Of a stretch of DNA of 64,000 nucleotides, positions 1 to 8,694 are shown piece after piece. Source of the DNA: Gammaproteobacteria bacterium (GTDB lineage: Bacteria > Pseudomonadota > Gammaproteobacteria > UBA6429 > Thiohalophilaceae). Under the pieces are notes generated by a model. The model did no database searches. It worked only from the letters and a program-made list of their open reading frames with translations, and was not told the origin of the DNA. The stretch's first letter is position 1. Each line of letters begins with the position of its first letter. Made by a program: the position numbers and the translations under genes. The DNA lies in contig JAJRYG010000058.1 of NCBI GenBank assembly GCA_024275915.1, positions 1 to 64,000 of the forward strand, in the 5' to 3' direction.

Positions 1-131
1 ATGACCAGAAGATGATCCCAGCTACCAAATCCCTTGCTGTATTTATCCGCCTCCGTTTCTTTTGCGGCACGCGCAAAAAAACCTCTTGGTAGCCCTTTCA
101 TCAGGTCGCCAAATCGTGTATTTCTGTACAT
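1..131 (-). CDS. IS4-type transposase, N-terminal fragment cut by the window edge
   Basis: Reading leftwards from an ATG at 131, 43 codons are open up to the window edge. The peptide begins MYRNTRFGDLMKGLPRG and continues to KGFGSWDHLL. This resembles the N-terminal DUF4372-type domain of IS4-family transposases, which typically reads N-T-x-F/L-x-x-L-M-x-x-x-P-R and then a SWDHL/TWxHL motif before the catalytic part. The DDE catalytic core would lie outside the window, so activity cannot be judged. The 168 bases between this start and the next gene hold the element's 5-prime flank and possibly its terminal repeat, which I could not delimit. The family call is from recognition of the motif only. 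Confidence 0.55.
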   Translation of the reverse strand, partial: MYRNTRFGDLMKGLPRGFFARAAKETEADKYSKGFGSWDHLLV

Positions 132-299
132 GTTGTAGATCTTGTTTTTTAAGTCGTCAAACAGGGTTTTAACCCTTAAAGCTTGGAGCTACAACACTTT
201 TTCCATTCAGGTTTTTTTATTCCGGACAGCAGTGAGCCTGCGCTGGAATGACAAGCGGGGCACAACGCAGAAGCCACGCTATTTGTCGCTCGGTCCTCG

Positions 300-1028
300 T
301 CACTCGTCCCTCGTCACTTGCTTCACGGGTTTCCGCGGCTCGGCGTGGTAGGGGTCGTGGCGGATTTTGTCGTGGATGTGCATGCGGTATTCCACAAAGT
401 CATTTTTGTCGTCAAAATGCAGGAAAGGGTTGCCTTCACACTGCTCTTCCAGGGTGGCGGTGGGCTGGTCCGAGTAGTTGTGGCCCGGCAGGGTGACGGT
501 GGAGGCGGGCAGGGTGGCCAGTTTTTTCAGGGTGTCGAACATCACCTCCGGGTCGCCGCCACTGAGGTCACAGCGGCCACAGCCCCAGACGAACAGGGTA
601 TCGCCGCTGATCAGGTGATCGCCCAGGTGGTAGCAGGCCGAGCCGGGGGTGTGGCCCGGGGTGTGCAGGACCTTGATTTCACTGTCGCCGAGCCGGATGA
701 TGTCTCCCCCATGGTGCAGGGTCGGCCGGCCCAGGGTGTGACCCCAGAATTCGGCCTCGGGCTTGAGCAGGTGGAGCTGGGCGTCGTATTGTCCCAGCAG
801 CTGTTCGATGCCATTGATGTGGTCGTGATGGCTGTGGGTGAGGAGGATATCGGTGATCTGCACACCTTTTTCCTGTGCCACGCGGAGGATCTCCGGCACA
901 TCCCAGGCCGGATCCACCACGGCGCTGCGGCCGGTTTTTTTGTCCGTGAGCAGGTAGATGAAGTTTTCCATCGGGCCCAGTTCCAGGGCATCGATGCTGT
1001 AGGTTGGGGTTTCGGCAATCAGGCTCAT
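300..1028 (-). CDS. MBL-fold metallo-hydrolase, glyoxalase II-like
   Basis: This is a 242-residue metallo-beta-lactamase-fold hydrolase. The zinc-binding signature THSHHDH is near residue 65, followed by HTPGHTPG, the SGDTLF turn with its bridging aspartate, and a distal LPGHNYSD histidine. These are the ligands of the hydroxyacylglutathione hydrolase/GloB branch, which hydrolyses thioesters such as S-lactoylglutathione. It is slightly shorter than classical GloB and has a distinct C-terminus, so it may act on another thioester or sulfur substrate (persulfide dioxygenases share the fold). It is transcribed divergently from tpm, with about 85 bp between the starts. No signal peptide is seen, so it should be cytoplasmic. 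Confidence 0.8.
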   Translation of the reverse strand: MSLIAETPTYSIDALELGPMENFIYLLTDKKTGRSAVVDPAWDVPEILRVAQEKGVQITDILLTHSHHDHINGIEQLLGQYDAQLHLLKPEAEFWGHTLGRPTLHHGGDIIRLGDSEIKVLHTPGHTPGSACYHLGDHLISGDTLFVWGCGRCDLSGGDPEVMFDTLKKLATLPASTVTLPGHNYSDQPTATLEEQCEGNPFLHFDDKNDFVEYRMHIHDKIRHDPYHAEPRKPVKQVTRDE

Positions 1029-1113
1029 GCTTGTGCTCCGTCAATATTTTCCCGACAGAATACTATTATTCTCTGAATATGACAGAATAAAACAACAAGA
1101 CGAGGCATTCTCC

Positions 1114-1764
1114 GTGGAAGCAGACTTCTGGCATCAGCGTTGGGAAAACGAGCAAATCGGATTTCACCTTTCCCAGGTCAACCCGTATCTGGTGGAATGC
1201 TGGCCAAAACTGAAACTACACGCCGGCAGCCGGGTGTTCGTGCCGCTGTGCGGCAAGTCGCTGGACATGCTCTGGCTGGCCGAGCAGGGCCACGAGGTGG
1301 TGGGGGTGGAGATCAGCCCCATCGCGGTACGGGCCTTCTTCGAGGAAAACGATCTGAGCCCCACGGTGGAACAGCAGGGTGCCTTCGAAATCTGGCGCAT
1401 GGATCAGATCACCCTGCTGTGCGGGGATTTCTTCGAGCTGCAGCCGCCGCAACTGGGCGAAGTCTCGGCGGTCTATGACCGGGCCTCCCTCATCGCCCTG
1501 CCCGAGGACATGCGGCCTGATTATGTCGAGCATCTCAACCACTTGGCGCCCGACGTGCCACGCCTGCTCATCACTCTGGAATATGATCAGTCGAAAATGG
1601 CCGGGCCACCGTTCTCGGTCAGTGATGACGAGGTGCGCAGCCTCTATGAAGATCGCTCCAGCCTCACCCACCTGGCGACTACCAACGTCATCGAGGCCAA
1701 TGAGCGCTTCCGCGAAAAGGGTCTGGAATCCCTGCTGGAATCCGTGTGGCAGATTGGGGCATAA
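1114..1764 (+). CDS. tpm: Thiopurine S-methyltransferase
   Basis: The GTG at 1114 gives a 216-residue protein starting V-E-A-D-F-W-H-Q-R-W, which matches the usual bacterial TPMT N-terminus (MxxxFWHxRW) and length. The open frame extends upstream, but those residues do not look like TPMT, so the GTG is preferred; ACGAGG lies about 8 bp ahead of it. The SAM-binding signature VFVPLCGKSLDMLWLA follows, then HEVVGVE. TPMT transfers methyl groups from SAM to thiopurines and, in bacteria, to selenium and tellurium oxyanions or other thiols; it is cytoplasmic. The lytic transglycosylase gene follows 71 bp downstream with a CRP-like site in between, so the two are probably separate transcription units. 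Confidence 0.88.
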   Translation: MEADFWHQRWENEQIGFHLSQVNPYLVECWPKLKLHAGSRVFVPLCGKSLDMLWLAEQGHEVVGVEISPIAVRAFFEENDLSPTVEQQGAFEIWRMDQITLLCGDFFELQPPQLGEVSAVYDRASLIALPEDMRPDYVEHLNHLAPDVPRLLITLEYDQSKMAGPPFSVSDDEVRSLYEDRSSLTHLATTNVIEANERFREKGLESLLESVWQIGA

Positions 1765-1774
1765 TCAGCCAAAA

Positions 1775-1790
1775 TGTGATCAAGTTCACA
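1775..1790. promoter_or_regulatory. CRP/Vfr-type binding site
   Basis: TGTGATCAAGTTCACA is an exact TGTGA-N6-TCACA palindrome flanked by A/T (AAA on the left, TGT on the right), close to the enterobacterial CRP consensus. It lies 46 bp upstream of the lytic transglycosylase start and just after the tpm stop. It could serve as an activator or repressor site for that gene. No promoter hexamers were confidently located beside it. Confidence 0.6.
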
Positions 1791-1835
1791 TGTAGAAGTG
1801 CCGATAACCCCAACATGGACACGGGAACAAGAACA

Positions 1836-2453
1836 ATGCCCCGACTGATACTGCTGCAGATGCTTGCATTGCTGGTCATGCTGCCCGTGGAGGCGCTGCA
1901 GGCTGCCAGCGCCTATTACGTCTACCAGTTGCCCGATGGCAGCCGCCTGATGACCGATCGGCGCCAGCGCAACCCCGACTACAAGCTGATCAAGAGCAGC
2001 CGTAAGGTCGACAAGCTGGGCAAGGTGGTGGCGGCCGGGCGCACCAATCCCACGGTCAACTACTTCCGTTTCGAGGACATCATCCAGACGGCCGCCGACC
2101 GTCACCAGGTGGATCCGGCCCTGGTCAAGGCGGTGATCCGTACCGAATCCTACTTCAATCCCAATGCCACCTCCCGGGTTGGCGCCTCGGGACTGATGCA
2201 GCTGATGCCAAAAACGGCCAGTCTGTATGGTGTCACCGACCTGTACAGCCCCCGGCAGAACATCGATGCGGGGGTGCGTCACCTCAAGTACCTCATCCAG
2301 CGCTACCGCAACAAACTGACCCTGGCCATTGCCGCCTACAATGCCGGCGAAGAAGCGGTGGAAAAATACCAGGGTATCCCGCCGTACAAGGAAACCCAGA
2401 ACTACGTGCGAAAAGTGCTCCGGTTTCACGAAATCTACAGTAACTGGCCATAA
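1836..2453 (+). CDS. Secreted lytic transglycosylase, SLT domain
   Basis: The preferred start at 1836 gives a 205-residue protein whose first 23 residues (MPRLILLQMLALLVMLPVEA) form a good Sec signal peptide ending near ALQA-AS. An ATG at 1815 in the same frame is an alternative. A short N-terminal segment with YYVYQLPDGSRLMTD resembles DUF4124. The C-terminal SLT catalytic domain carries the acid glutamate in IRTESYFNPNA, then GLMQLMP and AAYNAG, the three signature motifs of family 1 lytic transglycosylases. It should cleave peptidoglycan glycan strands in the periplasm to give 1,6-anhydro-muropeptides. A CRP-like site lies directly upstream. dinB follows 139 bp downstream on its own start. 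Confidence 0.87.
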   Translation: MPRLILLQMLALLVMLPVEALQAASAYYVYQLPDGSRLMTDRRQRNPDYKLIKSSRKVDKLGKVVAAGRTNPTVNYFRFEDIIQTAADRHQVDPALVKAVIRTESYFNPNATSRVGASGLMQLMPKTASLYGVTDLYSPRQNIDAGVRHLKYLIQRYRNKLTLAIAAYNAGEEAVEKYQGIPPYKETQNYVRKVLRFHEIYSNWP

Positions 2454-2592
2454 GTACCTTATCTGGCCGAAAAGCGACGGCCGGCTTCTTTGCCGTGCGA
2501 GCAGGCGGCCAAAACCGTGTTTTGCAGCCCCGTCATCCCCCGCTGAGGCCGTGTCCCTGCCAACATCGACCATCTTCGCTTACAATCCTGCC

Positions 2593-3774
2593 ATGAGTTC
2601 ACCTCGCCACATCCTCCACGTCGACATGGATGCCTTTTTCGCCTCGGTGGAGATCCGTGAGCAGCCGGGCCTCAAGGGCCGGCCGGTGGTGGTGGGTGGC
2701 AGCGCCGCGGGTCGGGGGGTGGTGGCGGCGGCCAGCTACGAGGCGAGGCGCTTCGGCATTCACAGCGCCATGCCCATGTCACGGGCCCAGCGCCTGTGCC
2801 CGGAGCTGGTGCGTCTGCCCGTGCGCATGGAATTGTACGTGGCGGTCTCGCGGCAGATCCGTGCCATTTTCGAGCGTTACACGCCCCTCTATGAGCCCCT
2901 GTCACTGGACGAGGCCTTCCTGGACATCAGCGCCAGCCTCAGCCTGTTTGGCCCGGCACGGGAGATCGCCCGGCGCATCAAGCGGGACATTGCCGAGGAG
3001 CTGTCGCTGGTGGCCTCGGTGGGGCTGGCGCCCAGCAAGTTCGTCGCCAAGATCGCCTCGGATCTGGACAAGCCCGACGGCTTCGTTGTGGTCGAGCCCG
3101 ACGCGGTGCAGGCCTTTCTCGATCCCCTGCCGGCCAGCCGCGTCTGGGGTGTGGGCAAGGCCACCAATGCGGTGCTGGAGCGCTACGGCATCACCACCAT
3201 TGCCCGCTTGCGTCAGCAACCGCAGGACTGGCTGCAGGATCGCTTTGGCAAGTTCGGCCTGCGCCTTTGGGAACTGGCCCACGGCATCGACACGCGGCCG
3301 GTGGTCAACGATTCGCAGGCCAGGTCCATCTCCAATGAAACCACCTTTGCGGTTGACATCCGTGATCAGGAGGTGTTGCGTGCCTGGCTGATGACGCTGA
3401 CCGAGCAGGTGGCGCGGCGACTGCGCAGCCAGCAGTACGCCGGGCGCACCGTACAGCTGAAATTGCGCTTTGCCGACTTTAAAACCGTCACCCGATCACA
3501 TACATTGAGCAAAGCGACCCACTGCACTGACGAAATCTGGCACCTTGCCCGCAATCTGCTGTCAGAAGCCCTGCAGGCGTCACCGGCCCCGGTTCGCCTG
3601 ATCGGTGTTGGTGTGAGCAACTTTGCCACACCCGACAGCGGCCCGCTGCAGCAGGATCTGTTTGCACCGGCGCTCAGCGAGCGGCAAAAACGCATCGACA
3701 GGCTGAGTGACGAAATCCAGTCCCGCTTTGGCCTCGACAGTCTCAAACGAGGCACCGGGTTGAAGCCATCCTGA
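2593..3774 (+). CDS. dinB: DNA polymerase IV (Y-family translesion polymerase)
   Basis: The protein has 393 residues from the ATG at 2593 (MSSPRHILHVDMDAFFASVE). The frame is open further upstream, but the DinB N-terminus begins here. Visible hallmarks are the first metal-binding motif HVDMDAFFASVE, the steric-gate region after it, the YEPLSLDEAFLD motif with the catalytic D-E pair, and SVGLAPSKFVAKIASDLDKP. HhH and little-finger domains follow, and the C-terminal QQDLF resembles a beta-clamp-binding motif (QxxLF). It performs error-prone bypass of DNA lesions. No LexA-type CTGT-N8-ACAG box was seen immediately upstream. Length and motifs are intact. Confidence 0.93.
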   Translation: MSSPRHILHVDMDAFFASVEIREQPGLKGRPVVVGGSAAGRGVVAAASYEARRFGIHSAMPMSRAQRLCPELVRLPVRMELYVAVSRQIRAIFERYTPLYEPLSLDEAFLDISASLSLFGPAREIARRIKRDIAEELSLVASVGLAPSKFVAKIASDLDKPDGFVVVEPDAVQAFLDPLPASRVWGVGKATNAVLERYGITTIARLRQQPQDWLQDRFGKFGLRLWELAHGIDTRPVVNDSQARSISNETTFAVDIRDQEVLRAWLMTLTEQVARRLRSQQYAGRTVQLKLRFADFKTVTRSHTLSKATHCTDEIWHLARNLLSEALQASPAPVRLIGVGVSNFATPDSGPLQQDLFAPALSERQKRIDRLSDEIQSRFGLDSLKRGTGLKPS

Positions 3775-3822
3775 GGTTCTGACGCGAGACGTGCGACAGA
3801 CGCTCTCGTGGTCTCGTCTTGC

Positions 3823-3856
3823 GGCGCACACGGGCTGTCGAATTAACCCGCCTGCG
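3823..3856. repeat. Degenerate end of the dispersed palindromic element
   Basis: GCGCACACGGGCTGTCGA followed by ATTAACCCGCCTGCGG resembles the right part of the full element at 11956-12123 (CCGCACACAGGCTGTCGAATAAC then CAACAGCCTGC). Most of the element is missing here. It sits in the dinB-pepN intergenic space. Assignment is tentative. Confidence 0.3.
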
Positions 3857-3925
3857 GCCTTGGCCGGGGCACAGACCGTATTCAATGAATGGCAGGACCG
3901 TTCTGACAACGCGAGGTAACAAAAC

Positions 3926-6592
3926 ATGGCGGATCTTGCCAAACAGCACCCTGAATCCACCCCGGCGACCATCTTTCTCCGGGATTACACGCCCCCCGCC
4001 TATCTGGTGGAGTCGGTCGAACTGGAATTCCTGCTCGATGAAACCGACACCGAGGTACGCAGCCACCTGGTGTGCAAACGCAATCCGGCCAGTGACGCGC
4101 CGGCCACATTGCAGCTTGATGGCAGTCATCAACAACTGCTCAGCATCGTGCTCGACGGTCAGCCCCTGGGTGAAACCGAATACCGGCTGGATGAGGAAAA
4201 ACTGATCATCCCAGAGGTGCCCGAGGCTTTCGATCTGGACATCGTCAGCCGCATCAATCCGGCTGCCAACACGGCACTGGAAGGTCTGTACCATTCGGGC
4301 AGCATGCTCTGTACCCAGTGCGAGGCCGAAGGCTTTCGGCGCATCAGCTACTTTCCCGATCGCCCTGACGTCATGGCCCGTTATCGGGTCACCCTGCGCG
4401 CCGACAAGCAGCGTTTTCCGGTGCTGCTGTCCAATGGCAACCTGGTGGCCCGGGGTGAGGATGGTGACCAGCACTGGGCGGTGTGGGAAGATCCCAGCCT
4501 CAAGCCCAGTTACCTGTTTGCCCTGGTGGCCGGCCAGCTCGAATGCATTCGGGACAGTTTTACCACCGTTTCCGGGCGCGAGGTGGCGCTGCACCTGTAC
4601 GTGGAGGCGGAAAACGTCGACAAGTGCGAGCACGCCATGGCTTCCCTCAAGCAGGCCATGCGCTGGGACGAACAGACCTATGGGCGCGAATACGATCTGG
4701 ACATCTACATGATCGTCGCTGTCAACGACTTCAACATGGGAGCGATGGAGAACAAGGGCTTGAACATCTTCAATGCCTCCTGCGTGCTGGCCAGTCCCCA
4801 AACCGCCAGTGATGCCGATTTCTACAACATCCAGAGCATCATCGGTCACGAATACTTTCACAACTGGTCGGGCAACCGGGTCACCTGCCGGGACTGGTTC
4901 CAGCTCAGTCTCAAGGAAGGTTTCACCGTATTCCGTGATCAGGAATTCTCTGCCGATCTCAATTCCCGTGCGGTCAAGCGCATTGATGATGTCAACGTGC
5001 TGCGTGCCCACCAGTTTGCCCAGGATGCCGGACCCATGGCCCATCCGGTGCGTCCCGATCGCTACATGGAGATCAGCAACTTCTATACGGTCACCGTTTA
5101 CAACAAGGGTGCCGAGGTGGTGCGCATGATCCGCGAGATCGTCGGGGTCGAGGGGTTTCGCAAGGGCACCGATCTGTATTTCGAACACCATGACGGCCAG
5201 GCGGTGACCACCGATGATTTCGTGCACGCAATGGAAGAGGCCAACGGCGTGGATCTCGGCCAGTTTCGCCGCTGGTACGACCAGGCCGGTACCCCCGAGT
5301 TGACCATCACTGACGATTACGACGCCCAGCGGCAGCAGTACCGTCTGACCATCAAGCAATACTGCCCCCCCACCCCCAACCAGGCGGACAAACAGCCCTT
5401 TCACATTCCCTTCGCCGTGGGACTGCTGGATGAACAGGGCAGGGACATCCCCCTGTGTCTCGAAGGAGAGAGCCTGGAAGCCGGCACGACGCAGGTGCTG
5501 CAGGTTACCGAAGCCATCCAGACCTTCACCTTTACCGGGGTCAGCCACCGGCCCGTGCCCTCGCTGGGACGGGGTTTTTCCGCCCCGGTGAAGGTGCATT
5601 ACAATTTCGATGATGTGACACTGGCGTTTCTGCTCGCCAATGACAGTGACGCCTTCACCCGCTGGGACGCCGGTCAGACCCTGGCCCTCAATACCCTGCG
5701 GGGACTGATTGACGACATTCAGACCGGCAGGCCACTGGCACTGGGTGATGATTTTGTCGCCGCCTTTGCTCAGGCGCTCAATGATGAACGGCTGGATCCG
5801 GCCCTGATTGCCCGCATTCTCAGCCTGCCGGGGGAAAGTTACATCGCCGATCAGATGGACGTGGTGGATGTGGATGCCATTCATCAGGCCCGCCAGTTCG
5901 TGCGCCGGGAACTGGCCAGCCGCTTGCGCGACGATCTGTTGCAGGTCTACGAGGCCATGCAGGATCAAGCTGCCTACCGCTTCAATGCCGCAGACATGGC
6001 GAGGCGCAGCCTGAAAAATACCGTACTGGCCTACCTGATGTTGCTGGAAGATGAAAGCCTTTGTCAGCTGGGTGTGGCGCAGTTCAGACAGGGTCACAAC
6101 ATGACCGATGTGATCGCGGCCCTGTCCTGTCTCAACGAGCTGGCGATTCCGCAACGCCAGCAGGCACTGGACGAATTTTATCGGCAGTGGCAGCACGACC
6201 CGCAGGTAGTGGAAAAATGGCTGGCCCTGCAGGCGGCCTCATCCCTGCCCGGTACCCTCGAACAGGTGAAGGCCTTGATGTCACACCCGGCATTCAGTCT
6301 GGGCAATCCCAACAAGGTTCGTTCCCTCATCGGCCGCTTTGCCGCCGGCAACCCGGTACACTTCCATGCTGCCGACGGCAGTGGCTACGCTTTTCTTGCC
6401 GATCAGGTGCTGGCGCTGGACAGCATGAACCCGCAGATCGCCGCCCGCCTGGTGCAGAATTTCAGCCGCTGGCGCCGCCATGATGAAAATCGTCAGCACC
6501 GGATGCGCGAGCAGTTGCAGCGCATTGTCGACAAGGGGGAACTGTCGCGGGATGTGTACGAAATCGCGGCCAAGAGTCTGGGAGAAGAATGA
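3926..6592 (+). CDS. pepN: Aminopeptidase N, M1 family
   Basis: This 888-residue M1 metallo-aminopeptidase matches the length of E. coli PepN (about 870). The substrate-recognition motif GAMENKGLN and the zinc motif HEYFHNW with its downstream glutamate in SLKEGFTVFRDQEF are intact. The N-terminal beta domain precedes them, and the C-terminal DUF3458-type helical region fills the rest. It removes N-terminal residues from peptides in the cytoplasm and works in the final stage of protein turnover. The start is the ATG at 3926, preceded by GAGGTAAC about 10 bp upstream. The gene ends 49 bp from the convergent carbonic anhydrase gene. Confidence 0.95.
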   Translation: MADLAKQHPESTPATIFLRDYTPPAYLVESVELEFLLDETDTEVRSHLVCKRNPASDAPATLQLDGSHQQLLSIVLDGQPLGETEYRLDEEKLIIPEVPEAFDLDIVSRINPAANTALEGLYHSGSMLCTQCEAEGFRRISYFPDRPDVMARYRVTLRADKQRFPVLLSNGNLVARGEDGDQHWAVWEDPSLKPSYLFALVAGQLECIRDSFTTVSGREVALHLYVEAENVDKCEHAMASLKQAMRWDEQTYGREYDLDIYMIVAVNDFNMGAMENKGLNIFNASCVLASPQTASDADFYNIQSIIGHEYFHNWSGNRVTCRDWFQLSLKEGFTVFRDQEFSADLNSRAVKRIDDVNVLRAHQFAQDAGPMAHPVRPDRYMEISNFYTVTVYNKGAEVVRMIREIVGVEGFRKGTDLYFEHHDGQAVTTDDFVHAMEEANGVDLGQFRRWYDQAGTPELTITDDYDAQRQQYRLTIKQYCPPTPNQADKQPFHIPFAVGLLDEQGRDIPLCLEGESLEAGTTQVLQVTEAIQTFTFTGVSHRPVPSLGRGFSAPVKVHYNFDDVTLAFLLANDSDAFTRWDAGQTLALNTLRGLIDDIQTGRPLALGDDFVAAFAQALNDERLDPALIARILSLPGESYIADQMDVVDVDAIHQARQFVRRELASRLRDDLLQVYEAMQDQAAYRFNAADMARRSLKNTVLAYLMLLEDESLCQLGVAQFRQGHNMTDVIAALSCLNELAIPQRQQALDEFYRQWQHDPQVVEKWLALQAASSLPGTLEQVKALMSHPAFSLGNPNKVRSLIGRFAAGNPVHFHAADGSGYAFLADQVLALDSMNPQIAARLVQNFSRWRRHDENRQHRMREQLQRIVDKGELSRDVYEIAAKSLGEE

Positions 6593-6641
6593 TGAGGGCC
6601 TGTGCCCGTCTCGGGAATTGAGCGGGTATTGGCCGCCTTGT

Positions 6642-7271
6642 TCAGACCAGCCGGTGGCTGTCGGGCAGCTGGTCGAGACCGGTGATGCAGAGATCCAGAT
6701 CACGCAGGATGCCGTCGTTGATGCTGTAGATCCAGCCATGTACCGACAGTTCCTGACCATTCTTCCAGGCATTTTGCACCACGGTGGTGTAGCAGACATT
6801 GGCAGTCTGTTCGATGACGTTGAGTTCACACAGACGGTCGAAACGTTCCTGATCGTCCTCGATGGCGGCGATCTCGTCCTTGTGATAACGGGACACGTCC
6901 TTGATGTGGCGCAGCCAGTTGTCGATGAGGCCGTGTTCGCGGTTCTCCATCGCCGCCTTGATGCCACCGCAGCCGTAGTGGCCGCAGACGATGACGTGTT
7001 TGACCTTGAGCACTTCCACCGCGTACTGGATCACCGACAGGCAGTTGAGATCCGTGTGGTTGACCACGTTGGCAATGTTGCGGTGGACGAAAATCTCCCC
7101 CGGCAGCATGCCGACGATTTCATTGGCGGGGACACGGCTGTCGGAGCAGCCGATCCACAGATATTCGGGGCTTTGTTGTTCCGAGAGGCGTTTGAAGAAA
7201 TCCGGGCTGACTTTCTTGATCCCTTCCGCCCATTCGCGGTTGGCGTCGAACAGTTCTTGCAGCAGTTTCAT
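6642..7271 (-). CDS. can: Beta-class carbonic anhydrase
   Basis: This 209-residue beta-carbonic anhydrase has zinc ligands in CSDSR (Cys, with the Asp-Arg dyad) and HYGCGG (His and Cys). Length and C-terminus agree with the E. coli Can/CynT2 branch. It interconverts CO2 and bicarbonate in the cytoplasm, supplying bicarbonate to carboxylases. In an organism with a form I RuBisCO without carboxysomes it could also help keep the inorganic carbon pool in balance, but that is inference. It is convergent with pepN and co-oriented with nadA, whose start lies 1.2 kb upstream; the 92 bp between nadA's stop and this start may allow independent expression. Confidence 0.94.
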   Translation of the reverse strand: MKLLQELFDANREWAEGIKKVSPDFFKRLSEQQSPEYLWIGCSDSRVPANEIVGMLPGEIFVHRNIANVVNHTDLNCLSVIQYAVEVLKVKHVIVCGHYGCGGIKAAMENREHGLIDNWLRHIKDVSRYHKDEIAAIEDDQERFDRLCELNVIEQTANVCYTTVVQNAWKNGQELSVHGWIYSINDGILRDLDLCITGLDQLPDSHRLV

Positions 7272-7363
7272 GGGTAAACCATTTTTGTTGTTATGCAGAC
7301 ATTGACTGACTCAGGCAACGGGGCAGGCGGAAAGTTCCTGCGTTGGACAGATTGTTGCCGGAG

Positions 7364-8464
7364 TCAGGCGGGTGAGGCGATATTGGCTTCGCCAGTGGCG
7401 GCCATTTTTTCTGCCTCGGCAAACCTGAGCATGCGGTTGAGGGAGACCAGGGCCTGTTTGCCCGTCTCCGCATCCACCTGCACTTCGTTGTCGCCCGTCT
7501 CCAGCGTGTGGGCCAGATTTTCCAGGCCGTTCATGGCCATCCAGGGGCAATGGGCGCAACTGCCGCAGCTGGCACCGATGCCACCGGTGGGGGCTTCGAG
7601 AAACAGCTTGTCCGGGGCGGCCTGTTTCATCTTGTAGAAAATGCCGTTGTCGGTGGCGACGATGAAGGTCGGGTTGTCGAGTTCGGTGGCCGCCTGGATG
7701 ATCTGGGTGGTGGAACCCACCACGTCAGCCAGCCTGATCACGTCATCGGGTGATTCGGGGTGCACCAGTACTGCCGCCTCGGGGTGGGCCTGCTTGAGTT
7801 TGGCCAGGGCGCTGGCCTTGAATTCGTCATGGACGATGCAGGAGCCCTGCCAGAGCAGCATGTCGGCACCGGTGACTTTCTGCACGTAACTGCCCAGGTA
7901 ACGGTCCGGGGCCCAGAGGATCTTCTCGCCCTTGGCGGCCAGATGCTTGATCACCTTGGTGGCGATACTGGAGGTGACCACCCAGTCGGCGCGGGCCTTG
8001 ACCGCCGCGCTGGTGTTGGCATAGACCACCACGGTGCGATCCGGGTGGGCATCACAGAACTGGCTGAAGACATCGGCCGGACAACTGAGATCCAGCGAGC
8101 ACTCGGCCTCCAGGCTGGGCATCAGCACCCGTTTTTCCGGGTTGAGAATCTTGGCGGTCTCACCCATGAAGCGCACGCCGGCAACGACGATGGTGCTGGC
8201 CGGATGGGCGTGGCCGAAACGGGCCATTTCCAGCGAGTCGGAGACACAACCGCCGGTTTCATCGGCCAGCATCTGCAGATCATCGTCGGTGTAGTAGTGG
8301 GCCACCAGGACCGCGTCCTGCTCCTTGAGCAGGCGGCGAACCTTTTCCAGCATCTGCTGACGTTCCTCGCCTTCCAGGTGGCGTGCAGGTGGGGTCTTCC
8401 AAGCCCGTTCCCGAATGGCGGTGTCGTCGATCCTGGGGAATGGCTGCGTGTTGTTTTGAGTCAT
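7364..8464 (-). CDS. nadA: Quinolinate synthase A
   Basis: The protein has 366 residues, slightly longer than E. coli NadA (347). Three conserved cysteine regions that ligate the 4Fe-4S cluster are visible: Cys in [18 protein letters not shown], and [13 protein letters not shown] towards the C-terminus. [15 protein letters not shown] and the [15 protein letters not shown] stretch are characteristic. It condenses iminoaspartate with dihydroxyacetone phosphate to quinolinate in de novo NAD synthesis. nadB and nadC are not in the window. It is divergent from the DUF2786 gene across a 230 bp AT-rich spacer. No NadR/NrtR-like palindrome was identified there. Confidence 0.95.
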   Translation of the reverse strand: MTQNNTQPFPRIDDTAIRERAWKTPPARHLEGEERQQMLEKVRRLLKEQDAVLVAHYYTDDDLQMLADETGGCVSDSLEMARFGHAHPASTIVVAGVRFMGETAKILNPEKRVLMPSLEAECSLDLSCPADVFSQFCDAHPDRTVVVYANTSAAVKARADWVVTSSIATKVIKHLAAKGEKILWAPDRYLGSYVQKVTGADMLLWQGSCIVHDEFKASALAKLKQAHPEAAVLVHPESPDDVIRLADVVGSTTQIIQAATELDNPTFIVATDNGIFYKMKQAAPDKLFLEAPTGGIGASCGSCAHCPWMAMNGLENLAHTLETGDNEVQVDAETGKQALVSLNRMLRFAEAEKMAATGEANIASPA

Positions 8465-8633
8465 GGTCGTGATACAGCTCGCTTCGGTTGCTGGTATTTT
8501 CTGCTGGCAGAGGAACTTTCCTGTCTTATCTTACAAGAATGTTAATAATGTTAAAAAATTGTAAATCAAGCTCGTCCCCGGATACACCTGTACAGAGTGG
8601 ATACATTATTTAATGTAAAATAACAGAAAACTC

Positions 8634-8661
8634 TTGTAAAGTTATGTTTATATTATAGAAT
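8634..8661 (+). promoter_or_regulatory. Probable sigma-70 promoter for the DUF2786 gene
   Basis: TTGTAA at 8634-8639 and TAGAAT at 8656-8661 are 16 bp apart, a fair match to the -35 and -10 hexamers, inside a markedly AT-rich spacer. The predicted start of transcription lies about 25 bp ahead of the GTG at 8695. Confidence 0.4.
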
Positions 8662-8694
8662 TAATGGAAAATAGATAATAAAAAGGGCCCGTCA

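Noticed and set aside
3743-6196. Open frame of 817 codons on the minus strand over pepN
   Set aside because: It lies antisense to a complete M1 aminopeptidase with intact zinc motifs. The translation has no family features and arises from the GC-rich codon pattern of pepN.
8465-8633. NadR/NrtR operator ahead of nadA
   Set aside because: No matching palindrome found in the AT-rich spacer.
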